In this document: piece after piece, positions 43,871-56,322 of the stretch | How the letters are laid out: the number at the start of each line of letters is the position of its first letter | Numbering within the stretch: position 1 is the first letter of the stretch | From: Leucophora obtusa | Taxonomy: Eukaryota; Arthropoda; Insecta; Diptera; Anthomyiidae | Length of the DNA: 64,000 nucleotides | Reading direction: 5' to 3' | Assembly: GCA_949987735.1 (NCBI GenBank) | Contig: OX465295.1 | Span: 226,134,185-226,198,184 of the forward strand | The notes under the pieces: model-generated | What the model saw: only the letters and a program-made list of their open reading frames with translations | Database searches by the model: none | What the model was told of the DNA's origin: nothing | Translations under genes and position numbers: made by a program

Positions 43871-44789
43871 GAGATTTTTTATTTAAAATAAATTTAAAAA
43901 AAACTAATTTTAAATAAAAAAATGTATGTCGACTTAAAATAATGTTTAAAATTACTGATTTTGTGAAAAAAGCAAAAATATACTCTATATTTCATTTCGT
44001 ATTATATATAATTGTATCAATAATAATTAATACAACAAGTTCCCAGTTTTTCTCAACAATTTTATCTAATTATATCTAATTTCATAAAATTAAAAAGGGG
44101 GCAATATTACATTAAAAAGGGCCATATTCAGGTTGCAATTAATTTTCGGTTTCAAACGCGTCAGTTGCACAGCTATAATCTATGGTATTAATTCAGGACT
44201 GCAAAAATTATTCCAAAGACACTTCCATCTCATTTTATTTATTTTGCTATTTGCCAAATATTTTTTATAACTATAATCTGGGCAGAGATATCAGTTCCAA
44301 AATTGTTTTTTCGCGTCATAATTTAAAGAACATAAACCCTAGACACATTAATTTTCAAATCAGACTAGATCTAGTTTCTGCCTTTTTTGTATGGGCGGGC
44401 TTCATCAGTGATTTTCCGTTAAATTGTATTAATTCTTTATACGTTTATGTTATTGTCAGATTGCCTATATTCGATAATTTTTTCAACAACCAGTCGCGAC
44501 GTGTCAGCAGTAAGATTCAATTAAAAATGTAACTACACTTTGGTGCGACCGCGTAACCACACTAATTCTTATTAAAAACATTAAAAAATCGTGACTACAT
44601 ATAATTTTTGATATTTATAATCTTTCGGCTTTAGGTGACTTTTTCCGAAGAGCCTTTCTTTTACCCATACGCGTGTAAGACCTTGGATTCGTTGTTTTGT
44701 TTCCTATTCAGCTTTCTGCTATTGTTTTTTTATATTATATTTTTTAAATAAATTTGAATTTTTTAAAAATTCTTTTAAGCAAAAAATTC
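43871..44789. other. Unassigned stretch
   Basis: An open frame at 44182-44532 (+) is hydrophobic and basic without recognisable motifs and lacks codon or domain support. Not called as a gene. Confidence 0.35.
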
Positions 44790-44906
44790 CCAAAATGGCA
44801 AAAAATCACGAAATCCCGATCCGTCCCAGGTTTCCGTTTTATTAATTTTGAAATCTAGAATCCCGGGATTAAAAAAAAAACAAATCCCGATTGGCATCCC
44901 TAGGTA
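44790..44906 (-). mobile_element. CCCGGGAT / GGGATGCC element, end fragment
   Basis: Ends AATCCCGATTGGCATCCCTA at 44904, the inverse of the TAGGGATGCCAA terminus at 6529, with further AATCCCGGGATT words inside. Solo end. Confidence 0.6.
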
Positions 44907-47564
44907 GAACCATTGAGGCTGACTGCGATTACCCAAAATGTATTGCAGTCTTACAATATCATTTTATAAGATCTTCTAAAACCGCATAATCTATTTTTGT
45001 AAAATACACTGCAAGAGCTTATTGGGACAAATCTAAATTTATATATTTAATTAATGTAATTTGAAACTGAAATTTTTAATTGCAATTAAATATAATTCAA
45101 TAATTGTATGCGTAATTAATTACAAAATATAACTGATAACCCTCATGTTTGTTGTAGAACTGAAACAAGTTTCGCTGGGTTATATTTAAAATGTTTTTCA
45201 ATTTATATTTTTACTTATACATACTTCGACTTTTGTACACATGTATTATTTGAAGCTAGAAGTTGAATTATGTCCTCATTAATTGAAATTGATCTTTCAA
45301 ATAATGGTTGCAGCAACAAACCAGATAGATTTGTTTCTTTTTTATTTTAGTATATGGTTCCGCCACGTCAACAAAACACTTTAAAAATTCTACTTTTAAA
45401 AATATAAACTATTAAAGATGAAGATCAGTAATAAATGTTTAATTAATTTCACTGTTTCATCTTTAAAACGACGGTAACTATTGTAATAATTACTTTATTT
45501 TTAGAAATATTTTTGTACGATCCAGTTTTAACAATTTAGATAACAATTTTTTTTTAACAATTGGAAGAATAATTAATATTTCGAAATTTATATTTAAATA
45601 TTTTGCTTTTTTGTATTTAGAAATACAATTCTGACTTTAAATGTGGTCACACTTTTTCTTTAATTTTCACTCTTTTTTTTTATTTTATATTTTTTTACAC
45701 GCTCGCACGAAATTTTAATGCGCCGCAAAATAACGACCATTGAATGTCAGGTCTTGACCACGTCTAAAGAATGTTTTGCATGTGCCACAAATGAATTGTA
45801 CATAGGTATTCATTAGTCGATTGTTGAATATATTTTTCCTTTAATGTTTTTTTTTTGGAATACCTTCTCCATAAGAGAGGGGGATATCCTTTGGAATATG
45901 GAAAGTAAGTGCTAGTGTTTTGAATGAAGTGAGTTACATTTAAATATTGAAACAATTAATAAAAATACGTACAATTTGTTTATTGTTTTTGTTTAAGGAA
46001 ACATTTCTTTGGAAAGTTCATAATATATGTAAAGTTGAGTTGAACTACAAATATAAAAATGATTGACCAGAGGTCAGTAGTTTTCATAGAGGGACATTTA
46101 GACATTTCTAATAAATTTTTAATCCCAAAAATGTTAAATAAGTAAATTTATGTAGTCATACTGACATTGAAATTGGGCCATCATTTAAAAAATTTATGAA
46201 TTTATTATTTAAAAAAAAAACGAAAATGTATAATAAAACACGAATATCCGTCAACCTTGAATTGGGTCCATAAAAATGTAGTAATTAATTGCATGTAATA
46301 AATATTTGATATTAAGAAAATATTTCTTACATCATAACTACAGCTCCTTAGTTCTAAATATTACCAACGACTATATAATTAAAAGACTTCCCAACTCTCC
46401 CTACCTCTGTAAAATCACTCTCTTCTTAATTTGTATTGAAAAATGTTGCCATAAGGATTACACACGTCTGCAAAGGCTAACGTTTTTCGATACAAGCTGT
46501 TAATGTTCGAAGGAGGCGATGAAAACCGTCTGGTATTACCAATGAAAAATAAAGCAAAAAATTTTTGAATTTCATGTAATTTGTATGCAACAGTTTAAAA
46601 TTAAATTTAGTGTTAAATGTTAAGTTATGCAGGAAAAAAGAAAAACTTTTAAGTACTCGTCTATTCTAAAAGTCATCTACTTTTGTCCATTGTTCCAACC
46701 TTATAAATGACAAGTTCAAATATTTTTTTTTTAACTTATTGTCCAAGTTGATATTACAATAAAGAATAATTATGCAAATTAAGTTTTCTCATTTATGAAA
46801 AGTGTTCTAAATTTATTTCAACTAAAATAAATTTAGATTTAGTCCGTTGTAATTATTGATTTCTAAAATATCATTCCTTAGTTCATTTTGTCAACAAAAA
46901 ACAACAGAATAAAATTAAAACAATATTTAAGTGGAATGTGTATTAAAATGAACTTAAGGTACATACATATTTAACCGTTTAATACGTTTTTGTTTGCAAT
47001 GAAATTACAACCACGTGCGTTTCTTAAATTTAGTTTTATCACCTAAGGCCATGTTTTTGGGATGTCAGTTAAACTTGATTTAGTTCAACCGATAACGAAT
47101 TCGGTTTGTCATTTCCAAGTTCATTAACAAAAATTTTCGCAAACAATTTTTTCTCATTTAGAAGTTTGTAATTTTTTTAATAAAAAAATATAAATCACAT
47201 TTTAAAAGCAATACTCCAGTTACAAACTGCATATCGAATCTATGCTAGTTGAGTGTGAGTTATTTGGTTCAAATAATAGCACTCAGTACAGCAAAAAAGA
47301 AAAAAAAAAAGAATTGGAGGAGCTTTTTAGTTCCTTACCAGCCATTGAAAATTACTATAGTAGCGTATTTTGGCCACAAATAGTTTCGAACTCTTTTGTA
47401 AAATAGGCCATCTCCGATTTCAATGAAATTTACGTCGAAATGAAATGACGTCACGAAAATTCTAAAAAACGGTAAAATTTGACTAAAGTAAGATTATAAA
47501 ATCGACTAAGTATATCTTTAAAACTGTTAAAGATATAGAATTCATTTTGGTGTTTTTTATTACG
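44907..47564. other. 2.6-kb stretch, mostly unassigned
   Basis: On the minus strand 45727-45846 encodes a 40-codon open stretch with FICGTCKTFFRRGQDL, a CxxCxxxFxxxxxL zinc-finger-like core that ends at a stop without the histidine pair in place. The block at 47400-47520 (CCATCTCCGATTTCAATGAA, AAATTTGACTAAAGTAAGAT) recurs inverted at 54520-54680. No complete gene was found. Confidence 0.4.
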
Positions 47565-47566
47565 TA

Positions 47567-48341
47567 CACTCAGATAAAAAAGTTAGTAAAAAAATTTGTA
47601 AACAATTTCCAATCGAACTTTACTATTTTTATACTGATTTTTAGTACAATTTGTTTTTTAGTAATCATTTTTGCTATTCTCTATTACAAATTACGGATTT
47701 TTTTACTAATTCTCGCTGCTGATTTTAGCAAAACATTTTACTAATTTTTCTAAACCGAGTGCTAAATTTAGCAGAAAATATACTAATTTAAAAATATTTT
47801 ATTTTTTTTATTTTTTACAATTCTTGTTTAGTTTATATTTGTAACTATTCATATATTCTTAGTTTGGAAATAACACTCAGAAAATTTTATTGTATCTCCA
47901 ATGCCTAAAAGGGTAATAACTGGATGGCCGTTTGCAATTTTGATTCCAAATTTCAAGTACGATGAAGTAATTATACGCTTGTTACAATCGACAGAAAAAA
48001 TTTTTTTTAGATTTTACAGTTTTTGTTTTTTTTAGTACAATTTTTTGCTAATTTCAGCATATTGATTTTAAATTACAGTTTACAACAATTTACTGAAATT
48101 TAGTAGCTGTAATTCATTATTTATACTAATTTCATTGTACTAAACTTATGATATTTAGTAAGTTTTTTAGCTGATTTTAACAAATCGGCCACTAATTTTG
48201 TATACTAATTTTATTGTACTACAGATCAGCAGACATGTGTTGCTAAAATTAGCAAAAAATACCGCTGGCCTCAAAACAGTTAAATTTCCCGTAATAAGAG
48301 CAAAATTTTTAGTAGCCATTACAGACTTTTTTGGTTGAGTG
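47567..48341. mobile_element. TA-flanked CACTCA MITE of TTAGTAAAAT words, complete
   Basis: The ends are TA|CACTCAGATAAAAAAGTTAG and, inverted, TA|CACTCAACCAAAAAAGTCTG, with TA at 47565-47566 and 48342-48343. The body is built of TTTTACTAATTTT and GCTAAAATTAGCAAA words in both orientations. It is 775 bp and non-coding. Partial relatives are at 10518, 15991, 57079 and 58155. Confidence 0.78.
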
Positions 48342-48878
48342 TAAGAAATTGCCTTCATATTGATTTATTTCATGAAAAGTAATATTTAAGGGTCCTGAGT
48401 TCAAATTTTTTTTAAAATGCTTTTGTACCACATAATAGTTGATATTAAAAAAAAAAAAAAATTGGAAAAATGATAATTCGAGTTTGTGTTTGGAGCGACT
48501 GCTTTCCAGGACATTTTACAAAAATTGCTCATTTTGTCAAAAATTAAACAAAATTTGAATGTTTTTATCAAATTTTAAAGATTTTCGGAAAAACATCACT
48601 TAAATTTGGTAACACTATAATTATCTTTATATTTGTTTAAAAAATATTTAACCCTTAGTGGCCTGGGGTTAGAAAAGGTCCATGAAACTTAATATTAATT
48701 ATGACTACTAGATTGTAAAGCCATTAAATTGATAAAAAAAAAGATATCAACTGTATAAAAACAATTATTTTATGTAACGTGATCCAGATGGGGTTAATTT
48801 TTATACTTTTGGCCAAAAACGCCCCACTAGGAAATTTACAGAATAACATCTTTCATAATTTTCGGAAAAATATCACTT
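48342..48878. other. Unassigned stretch
   Basis: AT-rich DNA. TTTTCGGAAAAACATCACTT near 48585 and TTTTCGGAAAAATATCACTT near 48860 are direct repeats. The second one abuts the fold-back at 48879. Confidence 0.4.
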
Positions 48879-49299
48879 CCCATGTGAAAATCGAAATATA
48901 TATGAGCATACATGATCATACATTGGCTCGTATTTGATCATGCTTGGGCATACATAGTCATATACGTACATGCATAGATCAATGTATGACCATACATGAT
49001 CTCATATATTTCCATATACCTTTGGATCCGAAATTTGAGGGTATATGGAGGTATATGGCCATATATGATCATATATGAGCATACATGAATCATATGTGAG
49101 CATATATGGTCATATATGAACATGCACGGTCATATACCCTCAAATTTCGGATCCAAAAATATATGGAAATATATGAGATCATGTATGGTCATACATTGAT
49201 CTATGCATGTACGTATATGACTATGTATGCCCACGCATGATCATATACGAGTCAATGTATGCTCATGTGTGTTCATATATATTTCGATTTTCACATGGG
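48879..49299. mobile_element. Near-perfect CATATATG palindrome, CCCATGTGAAAAT ends
   Basis: The ends are CCCATGTGAAAATCGAAATA and its inverse. Virtually the whole 421 bp is one palindrome of CATACATGATCATACATTG-type words. The motif TTTGGATCCGAAATTTGAGG (49020) is mirrored at about 49139-49158. It is nearly the same size and layout as 59308-59726. The flanking dinucleotide is TT, not TA. Confidence 0.75.
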
Positions 49300-49736
49300 T
49301 TTGAATGAATAAAAAAAAAATTTTTTTCCACTTGAAAAAATTATTATTTTGAGTAGTTTGATCCATATAGGGTTAATGTTCTCACTTTTCCCAAATAAAG
49401 ACAATCATTGAAATCGCAAGTTGAAAAATAAGGTCTACCCTAATATACATATACTAGGGCAACAAATGATATCTAGGGACACGGTTTTGGCTATACCCCA
49501 GAGACGAATCGAGATATCACCTTAAATTTTTCATATAAATGTAGACGAGAGCTTAACAATAATCATATATCTTTTTAAGAATTTTAACAAATGCGCATTA
49601 CGAGCAATGGGAATTTGAACTCAAGACCCCATGAAATGACCTTTGACCTTCTATGAAAAAAATCGAGATGCATACCGTTTTAATGGATACATTCTTACCT
49701 AATAAATAATACCAAACCGGATTTTATACCTTAAAT
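49300..49736. other. Unassigned stretch before the retrotransposon
   Basis: Moderately AT-rich DNA without a recognisable gene or element end. Confidence 0.4.
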
Positions 49737-50041
49737 AGTTTTGAAGTTTTTTTTTTTTTTTTTTTTTTTTTTTTCATAATTTTATTTATTGAATCTTCAC
49801 AACAGTGAACTAACAAAAAGTTTATCAAATCTTATGTACTAAAGCTAAAATATTAAGCCCAGCCAGTGCCAGACAAAATTTAAATTTTTAACATTAAATA
49901 TTTTGATGCAAAGTAAATGTATAGAAAAAGTTAAAAACGAAATTAGAAGTTTAATTTTTAAAAAGGTCGAAAAAACTAATTTTTAATTTTTTAAATAGAA
50001 ATGAAAAACCAACAGTTTGTTATAAAGAATATACATTTATT

Positions 50042-52686
50042 CTATAGAGCCAAATCAGCGGTGGTCCTTCTTAGGAGGCGTCGGTGTCCTTGATCCTCAA
50101 GCAGTTTACGAGCCAATGAATTTGGGTGGAGTTGCAGCCTCTTTAAGTAGTTTAAGGTGTATCTCGCGATTTCATCATTAACGGTGGGAACATTCAAATC
50201 TGAGTGTATGTTCGCATTTCTTATATACCATGGTGCGCAGACAATGGTTCTGCTTCCTTTGAATTTTTTGAACATTTGATGCAGACGCAGTGCCCCAGAT
50301 TTGGATGCCGTAGCACCATATAGGTTTCAAAATCGAATTATACAACAACAACTTGCAATCAAGGCCAAGTCTAGAATTTCTTCCAATTAGCCAATTAAGT
50401 TCTATTGCTTTAAGTGTTATTTCTGTTATTTTGGCGTCGATATGGTTCTTCCACGTGAGACGACGATCAAGATGTATACCAAGATATTTGACATTTGAGT
50501 GTTGGGGCACTTTGTGATTGTTAATTTTGATAAAAGAGCATGTTTCTTTTCTTAAAGTAAAAGTCAAATGAATACATTTCTGTTCATTCACCTTTATCTT
50601 CCACTTTTTCAGCCACGATTCCAGTTCAAATACGTGTTCCTGCAATATTCGAGAGGCTTCATATGGGTTTTTGTGACAACTCAAGATAGCCGTATCATCA
50701 GCAAATGTAGACGTATGAGTATTACTATCAGTTGGTATGTCAGAAGTATACAATAGATACAAGAGTGGGCCTAAAATGCTACCTTGAGGGACAGCGGCCC
50801 GAATATCTTGAGGAGAGCTGAAGAAATCACTTTCCTTGACAACAAATTTACGATTGCTTATATAGCTTTCGAGTATATTATGTGTGTTACGTGGCAGTAT
50901 ATTTTTAATTTTAAATAACAAACCTTCGTGCCAAACTTTATCAAAGGCTTGCGATACGTCAATAAAGAGTGCAGAACAGTAATTCTTATCCTCAAAGGCC
51001 TTTCGTATTTCACTAACAAGTCTGTGAACTTGCTCAATGGTGCCATGCTTTTTACGAAAACCGAACTGATGAGCAGGAATTAGGTTATGTTGAGTTACAG
51101 TTATCGTTATTCTGTTTGCCAATAGTTTCTCGAAGAGTTTTGATAAATTAGATAAAAGACTTATAGGCCTATAAGATTCAACTTTAGTGAGATCTTTTCC
51201 TGGCTTGGGTATCATTTTAATGAGGGAGACCTTCCATACTGGTGGATAATATTCAAGGCGTAATATTGCATTAAAAATAAAAAGTATTATTCTTACAGCT
51301 ATCTGGGGTAACTCCAAGATCATTTTGTTACTAATTTTATCGGTACCAAAAGCTTTTTTTGGGTTTAATTCTGAGATAGCATTTTCGACCTCTCGCAACT
51401 CGAAGCGAATGGGTACCTCTACGTGCCGTGGCAAAATTGGTGGTAACTCGACTATTGTATTTGGATCGTTTGGCATAAATACAGATTTTAAATGTTCTGC
51501 AAATAACTCGCCTTTCTCCGTATCATTTCTAGCCCAGCTTATGTCAGATTTACGCATTGGAGGTTTACATATAACAGGTCTTTTTAGATTCTTTGTAGTA
51601 CGCCATAATGAATAGTCCGTTCTTGCCGTAGCCCCCAGATTTTCCAAAAAATCATTCAGTGAGTTATTTCTTTGTAATTCAAGTAATTTGCGTAACTTGT
51701 TTGAGCATTCTTTAAATCGAGCCTTAAGTGCAGGAGATCTGTGAAGCTGCCACTCTCTACGAGCTCTTCTTTTCTCATTTAAGAGTCGCTCAATATCAAC
51801 TGAAAAAATTGGATTTTGTCTGGATTGTCGGGGGGGTTTGGTAGCAAGTCGTGCAGCAAGTTTAAGATAGGATTCAAAATTCCTAAGTGAGAGATCAATG
51901 TCCTCTGTTGTTCTTAGCAATATATTTTCCGAGCAATGAGTACTGATAAATTTTTTATATTTTAGCCAATTTGTTCCTTTGCCTGTAAGTGCTAAGTCAC
52001 CGGTTGGAGATACAATTCGAGGGTTTATGAGGGAAACAATAGTGGGTGTTTGATCAGAAGAGAATTCCAATGAGGATTCTATGTGCACCAAATTTCTTGC
52101 TATATTTTTAGTTACTCCAAAATCAATGAGATCCGGTATTTTATTTCGATCTGATGGCCAGTGTGTGGGTTCGCCGCTGGAGATCACATCCAAACCCATT
52201 TTATTAATTGTATCAAACAATACACGGCCCCTCGGGGAACAGAGCCTTGACCCCCAGAAAGTGTGCTTGGCATTGTAATCGCCAGCTGCCAGAAAGCGTA
52301 AGCCTAATGATTCGAAAAAAAGATTTAAATTGTTTTTCAGAAATCTTAAATTTCGGGGGGAAATAAACCGAAGAGATCACTAGGTTCATATTATTTTCTT
52401 CTATAAATACTGAAGAGGCTTGAAGATAATCCTCACAAAGATCACACATGAGATAATGTTTCAAGCGAGTTTTTATTAAGATACCTGAGCCTCCACACGC
52501 CCTGCCTCTGGGATCTTTTGTGGCATAAAATGTATACTCATTAATTGAAAAATTACTACGAGGGGTTAAGTGGGTCTCAGAAACAAGCATTATGTCAATC
52601 TGTTTGCTTCTTAGAAAATAACTGAGTTCTTCTTTATGTTGGCGTATGCCGTTAGCGTTCCAAAAACATATTTTCAGAGTATTCAT
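50042..52686 (-). pseudogene. Retrotransposon ORF2 (endonuclease and reverse transcriptase), two frameshifts
   Basis: The ORF2 protein nicks the target and reverse-transcribes the RNA. From the ATG at 52686 an APE-type endonuclease starts with CFWNANGIRQHK and VSETHL. At a T7 run near 52318-52324 one extra base shifts the frame. GDYNAKHTFWG, GRVLFDTINK and SGEPTHWPSD continue in the next frame. The reverse transcriptase follows with SYRPISLLS (about 51155-51180), LFIDVSQAFDKVWHEGLL, AAVPQGSILGPLLYLLYTSD (about 50760-50800) and the catalytic FADD at about 50693-50706. A second shift near 50225-50240 separates QRKQNHCLRTM from APWYIRNANIHSDLNVP, which ends at 50042. The family order is EN-RT without an RNase H domain, as in Jockey. 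Confidence 0.9.
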
Positions 52687-54308
52687 GGTTTACTCAGTAA
52701 AGCCTGCAGTAACATAGCCTGCATCTTCATCATCTCCTGTATCATATTGTTCATAGATTTTGTAAAATCTGAGACCGTTTGTACTAACACATCAATTGCT
52801 GCTTGAAGTCCACTAAAGTCCGATTTTTGACCTTGGTATTTATTTTGATTTGTTTTCATATTAGAATTAGATTCATCACTTATATTTTCTTGAAAATTTA
52901 CAGATGATGTATGACCTTTTACAATAGATGCAAAGGTCTGATTTTGGTTCGTAAAATGCTGCGCGTTCGGCAATTGGGGCTGCGGGTTAAAAATTTCCAG
53001 ATTGGGCAATTGGGGTTGCGAGTTAAATTGCTCTTGAATGTTTTGGGGTTCTCTGTTGTATAACTGCCTTCTGACAATAGAGCGCTTAACAATTGAGTAT
53101 GCAGGACATCCTCGGTAATTGGCCGTGTGATTTTCACCACAATTACTACATTTTTTCAATTTTGGGTCGCCTTTAGACTTGTTACAGTCTTTTGAGCTGT
53201 GTAGCTCACCACAAATCACGCAAACTGCAGGATGCTGGCAATACGTTTTAGAATGGCCAAATTCTTGACAGTTAGTACACTGTATGGGGCCTTTTCTTTT
53301 ATCGGGCTCCTCCACTGTAATTCTACGATGTAGTTAATATTTCAGTTTGTATATTGGGTGTACCTCACTCTTCTTCAATTTAACATCGTTGGGTTCTAGT
53401 TCAATACGAAACAGGGGTTGGGGTAGTTTTTCTCTGTTTCGAATATTAACTACAGATTTTATTTTAAAACCTTCGCCTTCTAGTGTACTTTTGACATCAG
53501 AGGGGTTGACACCAGAGTCCACTCCCTTAATGACAACTTGCAGGCCTTTACTGCTTTTCAATTGATAGGTGTAAAAGCTCTTCTTCCGGTCTTCAAAATG
53601 CTTAACCAACTTTCTGTAGTTGTCCTCGCAATATACGTGAATCTTTGTTTCACAAATGTTACCTTTTCTGATTGGAACAACGTGGAAAGACTTATCGCCA
53701 ACAACTTTAATTAATCCATTCACTATCTCATCGGAGCATTTCTCTCTTAAATAAATAGGCGGTGGTTTAAACGACTTACCTGTCGCTTCGGGTGCACCTG
53801 GTTCACAGTCAAGTAGCGCAAAACGATTACTTGTTTCATTACTTATTACCTGTTCTCGTATCTGTTTTGCAGGTTGTACAGATTTGGAAGATCCGGGGCT
53901 CCGCCTCCTCTTAAGAACGGTAATGTACATATCCATTGCGGTCTGTACCGTACGTTTTTGTGTGTTTGAAGACAAACTTCCACTATTGTCATGTGGGAGT
54001 AAAAGTGTTAAAATACTTTTAATTCCAGGTGATGCCATATTTTCATTCGGAGAACGAGCCGACGCTAGAGTGACTGTATTTATATTATTTGTAGCAGCAG
54101 GGGACTCGGCAGTATTTAGATTTATAAGCAGATTGCGGCAAGCTGTATTGATGTTACTTGGTTTAGCTGATAGGTAATTTTTGTTGTAATTACGATCATT
54201 TAAGTTTCCTGTATTTGCAGACAATGATAGATACATGTTCGGACCATTGAGACTTAATCTTCTTTCGCACAATGGTGTGCTACCACCATCGTTCTTTTGA
54301 TTAATCAC
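52683..54308 (-). pseudogene. Retrotransposon ORF1 (Gag-like, CCHC zinc knuckles), one stop
   Basis: ORF1 packages the element RNA as a ribonucleoprotein. About 541 codons run from the ATG at 54308. Residues 1-200 are low-complexity and polar. A PRE_C2HC-type domain (YLREKC...VGDKSFHVVPI...LFRIELEP) precedes KKSEVHPIYKLKY. An in-frame TAA at 53334-53336 interrupts the protein there. The same frame continues LHRRITVEEPDKRKGP into three zinc knuckles between about 53280 and 53085 (CTNCQEFGHSKTYC, CVICGELHSSKDC, CSNCGENHTANYRGC). A C-terminal coiled-coil-like MNNMIQEMMKMQAML follows. The single nonsense change is the only break seen. The stop TGA overlaps the ATG of ORF2. Confidence 0.9.
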
Positions 54309-54504
54309 ACTCAGTTTATTATTAGATATGTTTCTTTTATTCAGCGACCACGGATTTAGGTTTTCCTTATTGTTTTAATTTTAGAAATTAACACCAATAA
54401 AATATCAATTATTTTTATATTAATTTTTATTTTATTTATTTTTTTTTTTTTTGGAGCAAAAAATTTTTTGGCACAACGTTTAACCAGGGTTGAGTTTTGA
54501 AGTT

Positions 54505-55057
54505 ATTGTCGATTTTGTAATCATACTTTAGTCAAATTTTACAGTTTTTTCCAATATTCGTGATGTCATATTTCGGAAACCGAAAATATCCGGGCCCCAA
54601 AATGTATGCATCGTTGATCTGTTGTAGTGTACCATAGTTATGGCGAATTTCATTCAAATCGGAGATGGTAAATCCGAATGGTCATATGTTTTCACAAGAG
54701 ACCCAAAATAACTGTTATATTTATTAAAAAGTCACAACCCAAATTTGTTTAAATATAATATTCCAATAATGAATTATACTTTATAAATCATATTGCACAA
54801 AAAATCACAAAGTTTGGGAACATTTTAATTTTAAAAATTGTTATATTTCACTCTATAAATTTCTGTTGTTTTTTTTTTAGTTTTTATATTAAAACTTTTT
54901 ATAAAAGTTACAGAATGATTTTTTTGAAAAACTTAAGCACTAACTTTTTATTTGATAATAAAATAAAAATTAAAAATTGACCTAAATTGAATGCCGGAAG
55001 TTGCTGGAATTTACATATTAACTCACTTTAAATCACAGTTCAATATTTTATTAGCAC
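54505..55057. repeat. Repeat block matching 47400-47520 in inverse orientation
   Basis: ACTTTAGTCAAATTTTACAG, GTGATGTCAT and TTTCATTCAAATCGGAGATG recur inverted at 47400-47520, so the retrotransposon sits in or next to one copy of a dispersed repeat. The remainder is AT-rich. Confidence 0.5.
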
Positions 55058-55059
55058 TA

Positions 55060-55296
55060 CACACAGAGAAAAAATATGCCATTTTCCAACTGAAATTCGG
55101 TTACATCTAATAAAATAGGTTGGTACAACTGAATATTAGTTATCACAACAAAATTCGGTTTATACAACTGAATTTTAGTTGCACTACCCAAAATATTTAG
55201 GAATCACATTCCAATATGGTTTCACCAACCGAATTTATTAGTTGTAGCAACCAAAATAGGCTTAGCAATTCGGTTGACAATTTTTTTTCTTGTGTG
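55060..55296. mobile_element. TA-flanked CACACA MITE of AACTGAAT/ATTCGGTT words
   Basis: The ends are TA|CACACAGAGAAAAAAT and, inverted, TA|CACACAAGAAAAAAAAT. The 237-bp body repeats ACTGAAT(A/T)TTAGTTG and CCGAATTT words in both orientations. Non-coding. Confidence 0.68.
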
Positions 55297-56322
55297 TAGT
55301 TGACATCATCAGGATATTATAATTGTGGAAGTCATTGGTTCCATGGCTTTGGATTTATATTCTTAACTGTTATTTTTTGATAAAGAAAAAAAATCACAAA
55401 ATATCTTTTATTATTTTTGAAAAAATAAAAATCGTGTTTGGATGGTTTTTGTTTGAATTGAAAATAAAAATCAAACAGAGCAAATAAAGAGAAAATTAAA
55501 AATATTCAAAAAAGAAATAATTGTAAATAATCAGTTTTTTTAATAAAAGTTATAACTGTTACGTCCCTGGTTTTCACCCATTTAGACAAGTTTCATGGAA
55601 TAACTGTAGTTCACTATTGCGTTTTTAAGAAGCAAATTTTAAACTTTTAGAAAAATTGACCTTAAAAGTTGCGGCTTGAGGAGTCTAATAATTTGATGTC
55701 CTCAATGGAAAAATTTCTTGTGCACACTTGCCTTTAAAACCCGGAAATTAAAAAATTAATTAAATACATAATTTTCATGCATGGCTTTTTTCATATAAGA
55801 TCAATTAGTAGAGCCAAGTGGCTAAGACAAAAATTTTGAGAACAAATTTTTTGCAAATTTTTAATATATATTTTTTTATCAAAATACACCAGCATCGCCA
55901 ACTTTAAACGCTGGTGGGAAATTGAATATCTTATCCAAAAATTTTTAAACTATTGTTCTCGTGTTCAACGCTTTAATACGCATCGTTTGAGTGCTATTAC
56001 ATAAATTTTTATTGGAATACATAGGCTTTAGGAAGTACGCATTATTTGAGTGCTATTAAGAAAAAACTTTTTGAATTTTATAGTTAAATGATAGTTTAAT
56101 AAATTTATTTGCTCTGCTGTCTGAAATATTAATTTTGCTGTCATTTATTTATTTTTTTTGCTTGGTCAAATGAAAATTTTGTTTTTATTCTTATTATTAT
56201 TGTTTTTAATGTTAGTATTATTGTTTTATTATTATTATTATTATGTTATTAAATATTTTTATCTAAACATATCCCTTCATACATTTTTTAACTCAACATT
56301 GTAAAAATCCATTACTATAATC
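55297..56322. other. Unassigned AT-rich stretch
   Basis: No gene or element end recognised. ATTATTATTATT microsatellite text lies at about 56190-56245. Confidence 0.4.

Larger units (their letters stand above)
49749..54492 (-). mobile_element. Jockey-clade non-LTR retrotransposon, near full length
   Basis: Transcribed on the minus strand from about 54492 to a poly(A) tail, seen as T's at 49749-49774. A perfect 12-bp target duplication AGTTTTGAAGTT flanks it (49737-49748 and 54493-54504), as left by target-primed reverse transcription. It has a 5' leader of about 180 bp, ORF1 (Gag-like, three CCHC knuckles), ORF2 (endonuclease plus reverse transcriptase) overlapping at ATGA, and a 3' leader of about 265 bp. 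One stop codon and two frameshifts have inactivated it. An A-rich tract near 54440 on the coding strand, inside the 5' leader, is unusual. Confidence 0.92.
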
